From: Opitutia bacterium
GTDB lineage: Bacteria > Verrucomicrobiota > Verrucomicrobiia > Opitutales > Opitutaceae
Direction of reading: 5' to 3'
Length of the DNA stretch: 47,180 bases
Assembly (NCBI GenBank): GCA_947472765.1
Contig: CANJCM010000033.1
Span: 1 to 47,180 of the forward strand
In this document: piece after piece, positions 18,701 to 26,021 of the stretch
How the letters are laid out: each line of letters opens with the position of its first letter
How positions within the stretch are numbered: the first letter of the stretch is position 1
The notes under the pieces: generated by a model
What the model saw: the letters and a program-made list of their open reading frames with translations, nothing else
Told to the model about the DNA's origin: nothing
Databases searched by the model: none
Position numbers and translations under genes: made by a program

Positions 18701-19138
18701 GGCCGCCGCGTCGAGAACCAGATCGGGGTGCTGGCGGGAGCCGGCATCATCGCCCTGCCCGCGGGCAAGGCGCCGGCGGATCTGCCGCACAAAGTGGATC
18801 CGTTCGATCCGAGCCAGCCTCTCGCCACGCGGGCCCGTTCCTATCTCGATGCGAACTGTGCCCACTGTCACCGCCTCGGCGGCGTCGGGGGCCGTGCGGG
18901 CTTCCAGTTTCTGGAATCCATTCCGATGGCCAAGGCCGGCATCATCGATGGCAAGCCGCTCGTGCCGTTGCTCGGTGCCGACTCGCGTGTCGTGACGCCG
19001 GGACGTCCCGACCGATCAGAACTCTATCATCGGATCACGCTCGAAGCCGGCGGCCGCATGCCGCTGATCGGCAGCGAGCAGACGGACAAGGCCGGCGTCG
19101 ATCTGATCCGCCAGTGGATCGAGCAGCTTCCGCGCTGA
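15752..19138 (+). CDS. exported Kelch + glucose/sorbosone dehydrogenase + di-heme cytochrome fusion
   Basis: A 1128-residue exported protein. After a signal peptide (cleavage near residue 24-26) comes a spacer of about 100 residues. Next is a Kelch-type propeller (about 130-420; repeats such as [34 protein letters not shown]). Then follows a six-bladed glucose/sorbosone dehydrogenase domain (about 455-800) with family segments [31 protein letters not shown] and [11 protein letters not shown]. The C-terminal 300 residues match the HNE_0200-type domain ([11 protein letters not shown]...[14 protein letters not shown]) and hold two heme-c sites, CTICH (955-959) and CAHCH (1036-1040). Expected role: PQQ-dependent oxidation of a sugar in the periplasm, with electrons passed to its own hemes. 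It is coupled to the lactonase by a 4-nt overlap. The Kelch addition at the N-terminus is unusual; it may bind a glycan or the BNR protein. Confidence 0.85.
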   Translation: [1128 protein letters not shown]

Positions 19139-19223
19139 AGTCGTCGGGCGCGCCCTCGCCGTTCAATCGGTTCCCCAACCTCGAGGACTCACGCCCCGCG
19201 CGTGAGCGCAGAGGCCGACCCTT

Positions 19224-19255
19224 TTAGCGCCGGCGACGCGCCGGTGCCGGGAGGG
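19224..19255. repeat. GCGCCGG palindromic element overlapping a gene end
   Basis: Starting at the stop codon of the DUF3892-like gene, TTAGCGCCGG is followed by a hairpin CCGGCG-ACG-CGCCGG (19230-19244). It encodes the last residues of the protein (an Arg-rich tail), so the gene appears to run into a repeat. The left end matches the element at 14659. Confidence 0.5.
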
Positions 19256-19574
19256 CAACGATGACCCGTGGCGTCGGCGCCGGGCCCGCCACGACGAGAT
19301 TCAACAGGTCGTCCGGGTGTGTTTTCTCGCGCTCGCTCTGAAGGTATTTTTCTCCGCCGCGGGTGACCACAACCACGCGCACGTTCTCCTCGCCCTGCCG
19401 GAAGATGAATTCGTCCGTGCCTTTTTCGATCAGGGCAACCGCCGCCGGCTGACTCAGGCTCCACCGCGTCTGATCGGAATTAACGCCTCCAATGGTGGCC
19501 ACGCGTTCGAGCGGATCTCGGCTGTAGGCCCGGGCGACTTGGGAGATGGTGCGGCGACGAAGATGAGTGGCCAT
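19224..19574 (-). CDS. DUF3892-like small protein
   Basis: A 116-residue, probably cytoplasmic protein of unknown role. The central part (about 25-95) has the DUF3892 pattern: an R-V-A-T-I-G-G-V-N start, RWSLSQPAAVALIEKG, a strand rich in Val (VRVVVVTRGGEKYLQS) and a closing D-D-L-L-N-L segment. The N-terminus is basic (MATHLRRRTISQVARAYS). The C-terminal Pro/Arg tail is encoded by a palindromic repeat and is probably not conserved. It lies on the opposite strand to, and convergent with, the dehydrogenase fusion gene, and 200 nt below the small-protein gene. Family match is from memory of the pattern, so moderate. Confidence 0.65.
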   Translation of the reverse strand: MATHLRRRTISQVARAYSRDPLERVATIGGVNSDQTRWSLSQPAAVALIEKGTDEFIFRQGEENVRVVVVTRGGEKYLQSEREKTHPDDLLNLVVAGPAPTPRVIVALPAPARRRR

Positions 19575-19774
19575 GGTTGATGATCAGTCGATGTGGTGTT
19601 GAGGCGGAAGAACCAACGTAGTGCGGTCGTGGATGCGACGCGACTTATTTACGCCGGCCACGTCGCGAAGCGTGTCCAGGGCGGCGGGTTAGACCGCGAA
19701 TGCCCGGCGGCGGCGGGCGTGGGAGGCGGAGAAAAGCGGCGCGGTGCGCCGCACCGCCTTCCTCACTCCTCCGG

Positions 19775-19996
19775 CTACGCGACCAGCACGAATTCCTCGC
19801 GCAGGAATTTATCCAGGGCGGCGAGATCAGAGACCTCGTTCTCGCCGAGTTCATAATTCGATCCGGTGACGCGCTGAATAAATCCCTCGAGCCAGCTGAC
19901 GAGGTCAGCGCGCCGGGGAAGCCAGACGGCCGGCGAGTCCATGATGGCAGCCTGGAGGGAACGCGCGTGGAGGAGATGTACGTTGTGTTTGTTCAT
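19775..19996 (-). CDS. small protein of unknown function, coupled to membrane protein
   Basis: A 73-residue acidic protein starting at the ATG at 19996 (MNKHNVHLLHARSLQAAIMD). It has no membrane segment or signal. It looks helical and carries several Leu/Trp positions (SWLEGFIQRVTG, LAALDKFLREEFVLV). I recognise no family. The start overlaps the stop of the upstream membrane-protein gene by 4 nt, so the two are translated together; the small protein may be a cytoplasmic partner of that membrane protein. The longer frame upstream is a shadow of the membrane gene. Confidence 0.55.
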   Translation of the reverse strand: MNKHNVHLLHARSLQAAIMDSPAVWLPRRADLVSWLEGFIQRVTGSNYELGENEVSDLAALDKFLREEFVLVA

Positions 19997-20631
19997 ATTT
20001 TTGAAAGTGGCGCCGCCTGCCGGCCAGTGTCGTTCCGGGTCGGGACCTCCAGCGTACTGCCGGTGACCAGGCCGGCGATGATGGGCAGCGCCAACGACCC
20101 TGCCGCCGCTCCGATCCAGCCCGCGCCGGCCCCGAGAGCCGCGCCGAGCAGACACACCGCCACGAAGGCAAAGGCGAAGAACGCCTGGAGATGGCGCAAG
20201 GCAAAGAGCCCAACCATCCCCGTCACAATCGTGAGCAGCCCCACCGTCCAGGGCGTGAGCCCACCGACCACCCCCGCCACAAATCCGACCGGGGCCAGCA
20301 GGACGCGTCCGTCACCGCGTCGCGTCACGGTCTGGCTCAGCACACCGGCCGCGAGAATGCCCAGCAGCAAAGCGTATTGCGGCTTGGGCGTCAGCTCCCA
20401 CGTCTCGGCGGAGATGTCCACCGCCCCGCGGAGCAGCAGAGTGCCCAGCAGTCCACGCCACGGATCGAGCCAGAGCCCCGGCACCCACCACCACGGCCGG
20501 TGCCGCGGACTGTTCACCAGATTCTGGAAACTCTCGAAACTCCGCAATTCCACGCGCGACGAGAGCAGCCGATCCGCTGGAAAAAGCAGCAGCAACACGG
20601 CGGGCACAAGCAGACTCCAGTGGATTGTCAT
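19993..20631 (-). CDS. uncharacterised polytopic membrane protein
   Basis: A 212-residue inner-membrane protein. A TTG four codons earlier is possible, but the ATG at 20631 follows a GGAAAG ribosome-site-like sequence and opens MTIHWSLLVPAVLLLLFPAD, a clean first membrane segment. A soluble basic stretch with RPWWWVPGLWLDPWRG follows, then about five more hydrophobic, Gly/Ala-rich segments from about residue 85 to 195 and a short polar tail. No catalytic motif is seen and I do not recognise the family. It is coupled to the 73-residue protein gene by a 4-nt overlap. Confidence 0.65.
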   Translation of the reverse strand: MTIHWSLLVPAVLLLLFPADRLLSSRVELRSFESFQNLVNSPRHRPWWWVPGLWLDPWRGLLGTLLLRGAVDISAETWELTPKPQYALLLGILAAGVLSQTVTRRGDGRVLLAPVGFVAGVVGGLTPWTVGLLTIVTGMVGLFALRHLQAFFAFAFVAVCLLGAALGAGAGWIGAAAGSLALPIIAGLVTGSTLEVPTRNDTGRQAAPLSKI

Positions 20632-20927
20632 GGAACTTTCCAATTATCGCCCACCCAACCTTCGAAGTCCACGGCCATCGCCCGCGCCGGCCGCGGGATG
20701 GCGAAAGGGATGCTGCGGGCGCGCTTCGGATGAAATGAGCGGCGCGCAACGGGACTAAATCCGATTGGTCCTTGTGTTCGGTCGGAATTGAGCGACGGTG
20801 GCGGCTCGTAATAGCGTTAGATGACAGTGGTTGGTGGGTCTTCAAGTGAGCTTCCGGTTCCGTGATGATTCGAAACCCGATTTCCGGGAACGCGCTGACA
20901 GCAGACGAGGCTACGATAATCATCACC

Positions 20928-21260
20928 ATGAATTCCAAACTCTACGTTGGGAATATGTCCTTCAAAACCACCGAAGCCGATCTCCGGACCGCCTTCAGCC
21001 AGTTTGGCAGCGTCACCGACGTGTATATCGCCAATGATCGCGAGACGGGTCGCCCGCGCGGCTTCGCCTTCGTGACCTTCAGCACCGACACCGAGAGCAA
21101 GCTCGCGGCGGAGAAAATGAACGGGACCGATCTCGATGGCCGCGAACTCACGGTCAACGAAGCCAAGCCGAAGGAAGAGTCCGGCGGCGGCGGCAGCCGC
21201 AACTACGGCAGCCCGGATCGCCGGGCCGGCGCCTTCCAGGCCCGCGGCAACCGCTACTAA
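20928..21260 (+). CDS. RRM-type RNA-binding protein
   Basis: A 110-residue cytoplasmic protein with one RNA recognition motif and a short Gly-rich tail, as in the cyanobacterial-type Rbp proteins also common in Verrucomicrobiota. The start is the ATG at 20928 (MNSKLYVGNM). RNP2 is LYVGNM (5-10) and RNP1 is RGFAFVTF (44-51), both with the aromatic residues that stack on RNA bases. The C-terminal tail (about 82-110) is rich in Gly, Arg and Ser. The gene stands alone, between divergent and convergent neighbours, and has a strong terminator 22 nt downstream. Related proteins respond to cold; no such signal is provable here. Confidence 0.93.
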   Translation: MNSKLYVGNMSFKTTEADLRTAFSQFGSVTDVYIANDRETGRPRGFAFVTFSTDTESKLAAEKMNGTDLDGRELTVNEAKPKEESGGGGSRNYGSPDRRAGAFQARGNRY

Positions 21261-21282
21261 GCGATTCCCGTTTGTCACTCTC

Positions 21283-21312
21283 GGCGAAGCGCCCCGGCGC
21301 TTCGCCTTTTTT
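21283..21312 (+). terminator. rho-independent terminator of the RRM gene
   Basis: A perfect 11-bp stem (21283-21293 with 21296-21306) around a CC core is followed by six T residues. It is the strongest terminator in the window. Confidence 0.9.
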
Positions 21313-21324
21313 GTGCCCAAGTCC

Positions 21325-21663
21325 GAACCGCTAATTCTCGCTAGGCGTGAGCTCCGGAGATTTTAACCACTCATCTTCACTCACCAGACACTAATTTCCA
21401 ACCACTCCTCTCCGGATCGGATTAGCGACCCATTAGCGTCAATTAGCGGTTCCCAGGCTCCGGATTTTTTGAACCGCTAATTGACGCTAATCGGACGCTA
21501 ATGCCGGAGCAGAAAAGCCCGACCAAGTTAGTGAAAAGTTAGTGCCGGTTAGTGGTTTTATTTGGCGAATTTCCTCACCACTAACTCTCACTAACGGGAC
21601 ACTAACCCCGAAACACCAGCACCTGGCTCGAATGAGTGTCCGATTAGCGCCAATCAGTGGTGC
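21325..21663. repeat. TTAGYG triple-hexamer repeat block A
   Basis: The block holds at least seven modules of three TTAGCG or TTAGTG hexamers (or their complements CGCTAA/CACTAA) spaced 11 and 10 bp. Forward modules begin near 21418, 21527 and 21640; reverse modules near 21325, 21366, 21471 and 21577. Forward 21432-21452 and reverse 21471-21491 are perfect inverted copies of 21 bp around an 18-nt loop. A second pair, of the TTAGTG kind (about 21536-21556 with 21577-21595), is nearly as good. The block resembles a BIME/REP cluster in placement, but the sequence matches no family I know. Confidence 0.85.
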
Positions 21664-21674
21664 CCGGATTCCAC

Positions 21675-21709
21675 AAAAAATGCCGCCACCCCCGAAGGCG
21701 TGGCGGCAT
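21675..21709 (-). terminator. rho-independent terminator of the TonB receptor gene
   Basis: Read on the minus strand, ATGCCGCCACGCC pairs with the later GGGGGTGGCGGCAT across a short TTC loop (21680-21709), followed by six T residues (21675-21680 on the plus strand as A). Confidence 0.88.
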
Positions 21710-21734
21710 CGCGCTGGAGTTCCGAACGTCCATT

Positions 21735-24700
21735 TTAGAAGCTCATCTTCGCCGTCAGCATATAGCTCCGGGGCGGCGTGAAGTTGTAGGTTCCCGGTAT
21801 CGTCATGATTCCCGGATTCGAGATATCGTTGTTCCGCGCCACCGTGACGGTGCTGTTGGAGGTCGAGTTCGGGGCATTCTCGATGATGGGCCGGCTCATG
21901 TTGAACAGATTGTCGATCGCCAGATCGAACTGGATGGTTTTGGGTGCCAGCCGACGGCCGGCCTCCTTCAATGTGACGGTATAAGACACATTGGCCGAAG
22001 CTTTGGTGTACCCGCCGGCAAAGACGTAGTTGGTCGCACCGCGCGTCGGATCAGCAATCGCCAGATTCGGATTGTTGGGATCAGGGATGGTGTCCGCCGT
22101 CCGCCCGCCGAGCACCTGCCGGCCGCGATAATTCAGCGCCAGCCCGGCGCGCACGCCCCTGGCCCAGCCGTTCGTGAAACGGTAATCGGTGGCAATGTTC
22201 GCGGTCAGGGCGGGCCCACCGCTTTGCCGGAAAGCCGTCGTGGTGGTGGCCTCAATTCCGGGCAGCGTCGTGTTCACATAGCTGTTCCAGGCGTCAACCA
22301 CTGCCTGAACGCGGAGTTGATTAATTTTGGTCGGATCATTCAGGGCCGGGTTAATCGAGGCCTGATTTTGGGCGTTAAGAATGATGCCTGTATCAGTCAG
22401 GATCTGGCGCAACAAGGGATCCTTCTCCTTCACCCAGCCGGTGAGCTCGGGCCAGGCATCTTTCTGCACCGGTTTGTTGTTGGCGGCATTGATAATGAGC
22501 CGCCAATTACGGGTGAGATTTGCCGTAAGCTCCGCCTCGTACCCCATCGTTTCGCTGGTGAGGGTGGAATAGACATCGCGGCCCGGGAGCACGGCCAGGC
22601 CCCTGACGTTGCCGCCCGCATCCTCGCTGAGGTTCCCGATCGAGGGTGCGCTGGCGATCCGGTTGACGTTGGCCATGAAGCTGAAGCCGACACTGTTGAG
22701 CTGTCCCTTCTGGTGGGCCTTGTACCAGCCGAGAGAGAGGTACATTTTTCCGTTCGGTTGGGTCAGGCGGATGCCGGCATCATAGCTTTGGGACGACGTC
22801 GGCGGGATGAGCTGCACGTAGGCGTTCAAATTGCCCGCGTTCAGATCGAAGGTGGTGCTGTTGTTGGCATAGACGCCGAGCCAGGAGGTCAGGTTCACGA
22901 CCGCACCGTACGTGCGGGTGTTGACGCCACTCACCACGTCCGGGGGACTGGTGTCGTCCTGGAATCGATCATTGGCGTACTGCGCAAGCGGGACGTTCAC
23001 GCCGTTGACGGCGGTCCTCGGCCGGGTGGCGGCGGGAATCGGGGCAGAGATGGCCTTTCCAGTCGCATCCTTCGGCGTATAGAACAGGCCGTAATAGCCC
23101 GGTCCCGCCTTGGGCCGATGTTTGACGTAGGATCCGTCCCAGTCGGCAGGCATGTCATCGGCCAGCAGGAACTGGTCGTCGACCAACCGGGTGAGATCGC
23201 GGCGCACCGCGGCAATCAGCACGAGGTGGTTCTTGAACAGGTTCAGATTCACGGCGGCCTGGATGAACTTGTATTTCTTCGCGAGATCATCCGAGAACCC
23301 CGGGCGGCTCGGCTGAATATACCAGCGCGGCGTGAGCACGTTCTTCGTCCCCAACGTGGGGTCGGCCACCAGCATCGAGGTCTGCGTGGGATGCCGGCTG
23401 GGCAGCTGGCCGCGCAGGTCGGTATACTGCCGGGTGTACACGGATTGAGCGTTTTGGTCGGCCTGGCCAAAAAAGGAGCGAAAGTCAGCGCCCGGGATTA
23501 CCCCGTTCTGCAGAGGCAGGATGAAGAAAAACTGACGGCCGGCCTGTTCCAGATTTTGGATTCCGGCCAGCACTCCCGCCTGCAGCTTGCCCCAGCGCGT
23601 GTCTTTTACGTAAGCGATCTGCAGATTTGCATTATTGTACTGGGGCTCCTTGACGAACGAGAAGCCGGAGTTGTCGGAATAGGGATGCAGGAAATAGGGA
23701 TTCGGGCTGCCGTCCGGCTTGTTCCGATTGATGTCGAGCAGCATGTTGTACATGCCGCCAGTCGCCGTGTATTCGGTCCACCGTTCCACCTTATTGTAAT
23801 TGCCTGAAAGTTCGGCAAAAAATCCCTCAAACGGCCGATAGGTAAAATAGACGGCCAAATCTTTGGCCCGCTCCCAGCCAACGGGAAACTTCCGGTCCAA
23901 GTCCCAGAGCGGCGTGAAGTCGCGGTCGGGCACCTTGAAGAAGGGCGAACCGGCGGTGGCGGCCGCAAAACGATCGGGGTTGTCCCAGACTTCGGTCATA
24001 CCCGTGTTGGAGAGATTGAAGCCCACGCTCTTGATCGGCTTGCCGTTGAGATAATTCGTCGCAGTCGCGCTGTGGGCGGCGCCCTTCGTCTGAAACATAT
24101 TCAGGACGTTGAAGATCCGGTCGGGATTCTCCGCGTCACGGACGAAGCGGCGCGGGGAGCGCTGGACGCCCGCCACGGCCATCTGATTCGTCGTCATGGC
24201 CAGGTCGATTCCGGACGGTTTGAATTTTCCATCCCACGCGGAGGTGTTGTCCCGCGAATGATTGCTGCCGGATGACTTGTCGGTCGTGCGGAATTCAAAT
24301 TCGCCGCGAACCGAGAACTTGGGCGTGAGGTTATAGGTGGCGGCCAGATGCACGCCCTTGCGGTCCTCCCATTCACGTTCCCGCCAGGTTTCCGCGTTGG
24401 ACCACAGCACGTTGGCCCGCACCGCGGCCTTGTCGTTGAGCGGCTGATTGAAATCAGCCGTCAAACGATACGTGTTGAAGCTGCCCACCTGGGCCCGCAC
24501 CTCGCGAATCGTCTTCGACGTCAGGGCCTGCTTCGTGACGGTATTCTGCGTTCCCGCCGATCCACCCGCGCCGAAGAGCGAAGCGTTGGCCCCGCGCGCG
24601 AAGTCAATGCGATCAATATTATAGCTGTCGCCCGCGATCGCATAGGGGAAGAAATTATGCGCCGGGGTATTGGCATTCTGGCCGCGAATCCGGACCCGGA

Positions 24701-25061
24701 CAAAAGTGGGTCCGTCCGTGCCCTGCAGGCCGTCACTGGTGAATTGGGTGCTATTGACCGAAAATTCGGCGGCCTTGCCGGCGTCGTTGATATTGAAGGC
24801 CTCGAGAAATTCCGACGTCAGGACGGAATACGCCACCGGCGTATCCTTCAAGGCGGTGGTCATGCGGCCACCGGCCAGGGAATTGGCGGCGACGAAGCCC
24901 ACATCGGAATTGGCGCTGACGTTGAAGGGATCGAGTTTAACCGCGGTGTCTTCCTTGGCGGAACTCGAATTGGCCGCCGCCTGGCCGAACAGCGGCGGCA
25001 AGCTGAAGCCGATTAGCGCAGCCGTTGCTGCGAAGCATAACTTTACAGGGGTTGGTATCAT
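21735..25061 (-). CDS. TonB-dependent outer-membrane receptor
   Basis: Outer-membrane gated channel for TonB-driven uptake of a large nutrient, probably a carbohydrate or siderophore; the ligand is unknown. I start at the ATG at 25061 (MIPTPVKLCFAATAALIGFS), which gives a signal peptide ending near GQA and 1108 residues. The TonB-box-like segment and plug domain follow (VKLDPFNVSANSDVGF..., then ALKDTPVAYSVLTSEFL and the DRIDFARGANASLFG plug end near 170). The beta barrel ends in the outer-membrane signature, RSYMLTAKMSF with C-terminal Phe. The style (DPF-V box, long barrel) is that of the large Verrucomicrobiota receptor family. It is a single-gene unit with its own terminator. A nine-G tract and a small dyad lie upstream. 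Confidence 0.92.
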   Translation of the reverse strand: MIPTPVKLCFAATAALIGFSLPPLFGQAAANSSSAKEDTAVKLDPFNVSANSDVGFVAANSLAGGRMTTALKDTPVAYSVLTSEFLEAFNINDAGKAAEFSVNSTQFTSDGLQGTDGPTFVRVRIRGQNANTPAHNFFPYAIAGDSYNIDRIDFARGANASLFGAGGSAGTQNTVTKQALTSKTIREVRAQVGSFNTYRLTADFNQPLNDKAAVRANVLWSNAETWREREWEDRKGVHLAATYNLTPKFSVRGEFEFRTTDKSSGSNHSRDNTSAWDGKFKPSGIDLAMTTNQMAVAGVQRSPRRFVRDAENPDRIFNVLNMFQTKGAAHSATATNYLNGKPIKSVGFNLSNTGMTEVWDNPDRFAAATAGSPFFKVPDRDFTPLWDLDRKFPVGWERAKDLAVYFTYRPFEGFFAELSGNYNKVERWTEYTATGGMYNMLLDINRNKPDGSPNPYFLHPYSDNSGFSFVKEPQYNNANLQIAYVKDTRWGKLQAGVLAGIQNLEQAGRQFFFILPLQNGVIPGADFRSFFGQADQNAQSVYTRQYTDLRGQLPSRHPTQTSMLVADPTLGTKNVLTPRWYIQPSRPGFSDDLAKKYKFIQAAVNLNLFKNHLVLIAAVRRDLTRLVDDQFLLADDMPADWDGSYVKHRPKAGPGYYGLFYTPKDATGKAISAPIPAATRPRTAVNGVNVPLAQYANDRFQDDTSPPDVVSGVNTRTYGAVVNLTSWLGVYANNSTTFDLNAGNLNAYVQLIPPTSSQSYDAGIRLTQPNGKMYLSLGWYKAHQKGQLNSVGFSFMANVNRIASAPSIGNLSEDAGGNVRGLAVLPGRDVYSTLTSETMGYEAELTANLTRNWRLIINAANNKPVQKDAWPELTGWVKEKDPLLRQILTDTGIILNAQNQASINPALNDPTKINQLRVQAVVDAWNSYVNTTLPGIEATTTTAFRQSGGPALTANIATDYRFTNGWARGVRAGLALNYRGRQVLGGRTADTIPDPNNPNLAIADPTRGATNYVFAGGYTKASANVSYTVTLKEAGRRLAPKTIQFDLAIDNLFNMSRPIIENAPNSTSNSTVTVARNNDISNPGIMTIPGTYNFTPPRSYMLTAKMSF

Positions 25062-25103
25062 CGAGGGCACAGGTCTTTGGTTTGGGGCTCCCATCCCGGA
25101 AAT

Positions 25104-25121
25104 GGCGTGCATGCGCACGCC
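25104..25121. promoter_or_regulatory. dyad in the TonB receptor leader
   Basis: GGCGTGC and GCACGCC are perfect 7-bp inverted arms around ATGC. The dyad lies about 43-60 nt upstream of the chosen receptor start, so it may be an operator or a leader hairpin. Confidence 0.35.
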
Positions 25122-25161
25122 GTCGCCGGGATCGACTCACCTGGGGTTGCGTGCTTCGTTT

Positions 25162-25170
25162 GGGGGGGGG
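25162..25170. repeat. nine-G homopolymer upstream of the TonB receptor
   Basis: A run of nine G (C on the receptor sense strand) lies about 101-109 nt upstream of the receptor ATG, in an otherwise mixed sequence. Homopolymers of this length slip readily and, in promoter spacers, can switch outer-membrane protein genes on and off. Whether it lies inside a promoter is not shown. Confidence 0.7.
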
Positions 25171-25333
25171 CGAAGCAGTTGAGGGGTGCAGCAGGAGTAG
25201 ACCCGGCGATTCGAAGTTCAAGAACCAACCCGGAAAAAAGAAGAGAGTTAAACCAGTGGAATTGAGAAACCACGGACATCGGCCTTGCCTAAGCCAGTAC
25301 CTTCATCGCTTCGCCCGCCTTCAGCGCCCGCCT

Positions 25334-25801
25334 TCAGCGCCCGGCCAGCGCGGCGCCAGCCGGAGCCAGCGACCAAGCCTGCAGGATGGCTCGATCTCCC
25401 GCCGAGAGCCGTGCTTCCGGGTGAATCGGCAGGTAGAACCACATCGGCATCTCCCCTTCTTCAACCTCCTTCCAGCTTTCGCGCCGGGCCTTGTTCTGCT
25501 GATTCGGCGCCAGCCGATTCCAGGTGGAGAAGTTCAGCTCCTTGCGGCCCTCGTGCACATCGCGCGCGACCAGCCAGGAGATCGGTGCAACGCGACTGTA
25601 CCAAGGCCACACGCTCTCGTTCGAGTGACAATCGTAGCAGGCCCGGCGCAGGACCGCCCGCGCCTCCGCCGTGGCGGGAACCTCGGTTTCCACCGGTGGA
25701 TTCCGCCGATCGACGGGCACCAGCTGAATCGCCAGCAACCCGACGGGGAGCGAAACCGCCATCCATCGCAACAATCGCCGGAAGGGTTTTATCGGTGTCA
25801 T
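25334..25801 (-). CDS. heme-binding domain protein (CxxCH)
   Basis: A 155-residue protein with one N-terminal membrane anchor or signal (about 12-30, WMAVSLPVGLLAIQLVPV) and a periplasmic domain. It has a single heme-c site, CYDCH (C55, C58, H59), followed by the characteristic SNESVWPWYSRVAPISWLV and the GRKELNFSTWNRL segment of the Haem_bd family. A later Met (EMPMWFYLP) is a plausible heme ligand. The frame is open upstream, but the ATG at 25801 begins the conserved domain architecture. Its role is probably electron transfer or heme handling. It sits between the TonB receptor (same strand, downstream) and a divergent secreted protein gene. Confidence 0.85.
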   Translation of the reverse strand: MTPIKPFRRLLRWMAVSLPVGLLAIQLVPVDRRNPPVETEVPATAEARAVLRRACYDCHSNESVWPWYSRVAPISWLVARDVHEGRKELNFSTWNRLAPNQQNKARRESWKEVEEGEMPMWFYLPIHPEARLSAGDRAILQAWSLAPAGAALAGR

Positions 25802-26021
25802 GCGTTGAGCGTAAGCCTCCCAGGGCAAAAGGTCAAAGCAGGGACCCGTCCTCGCCAGTTCCGGTTTGTCGGTGGCGGGGTTCCTGCAACCGTGACCGTT
25901 CACCAGTGCCAATCCACGGCTGCTGGTTTCGCGTCGGTTTGGGACCCGATCGGAAGGGCCCGATTCAAGATCAGGCCCGGGTGCGATTGACGCGAGACGG
26001 GCGCAGTCTGCGAATATCGGA

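Larger units (their letters stand above)
21261..21734. other. 474-bp gap between convergent gene ends, filled with repeats
   Basis: No gene is seen. It holds, in order, the terminator of the RRM gene, a 340-bp block of TTAGYG modules and the terminator of the TonB receptor gene. Confidence 0.75.

Noticed and set aside
20644-20927. Additional gene upstream of the RRM protein
   Set aside because: Frames here are short or are extensions of the membrane protein frame; only a GC hairpin at 20681-20697 and likely promoters are present.
21325-21663. CRISPR array
   Set aside because: Units are inverted as well as direct, spacers are absent and the repeat is degenerate; no cas gene is near.
21657-23807. 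716-residue plus-strand frame opposite the TonB receptor
   Set aside because: Shadow of the receptor gene; no recognisable domain.
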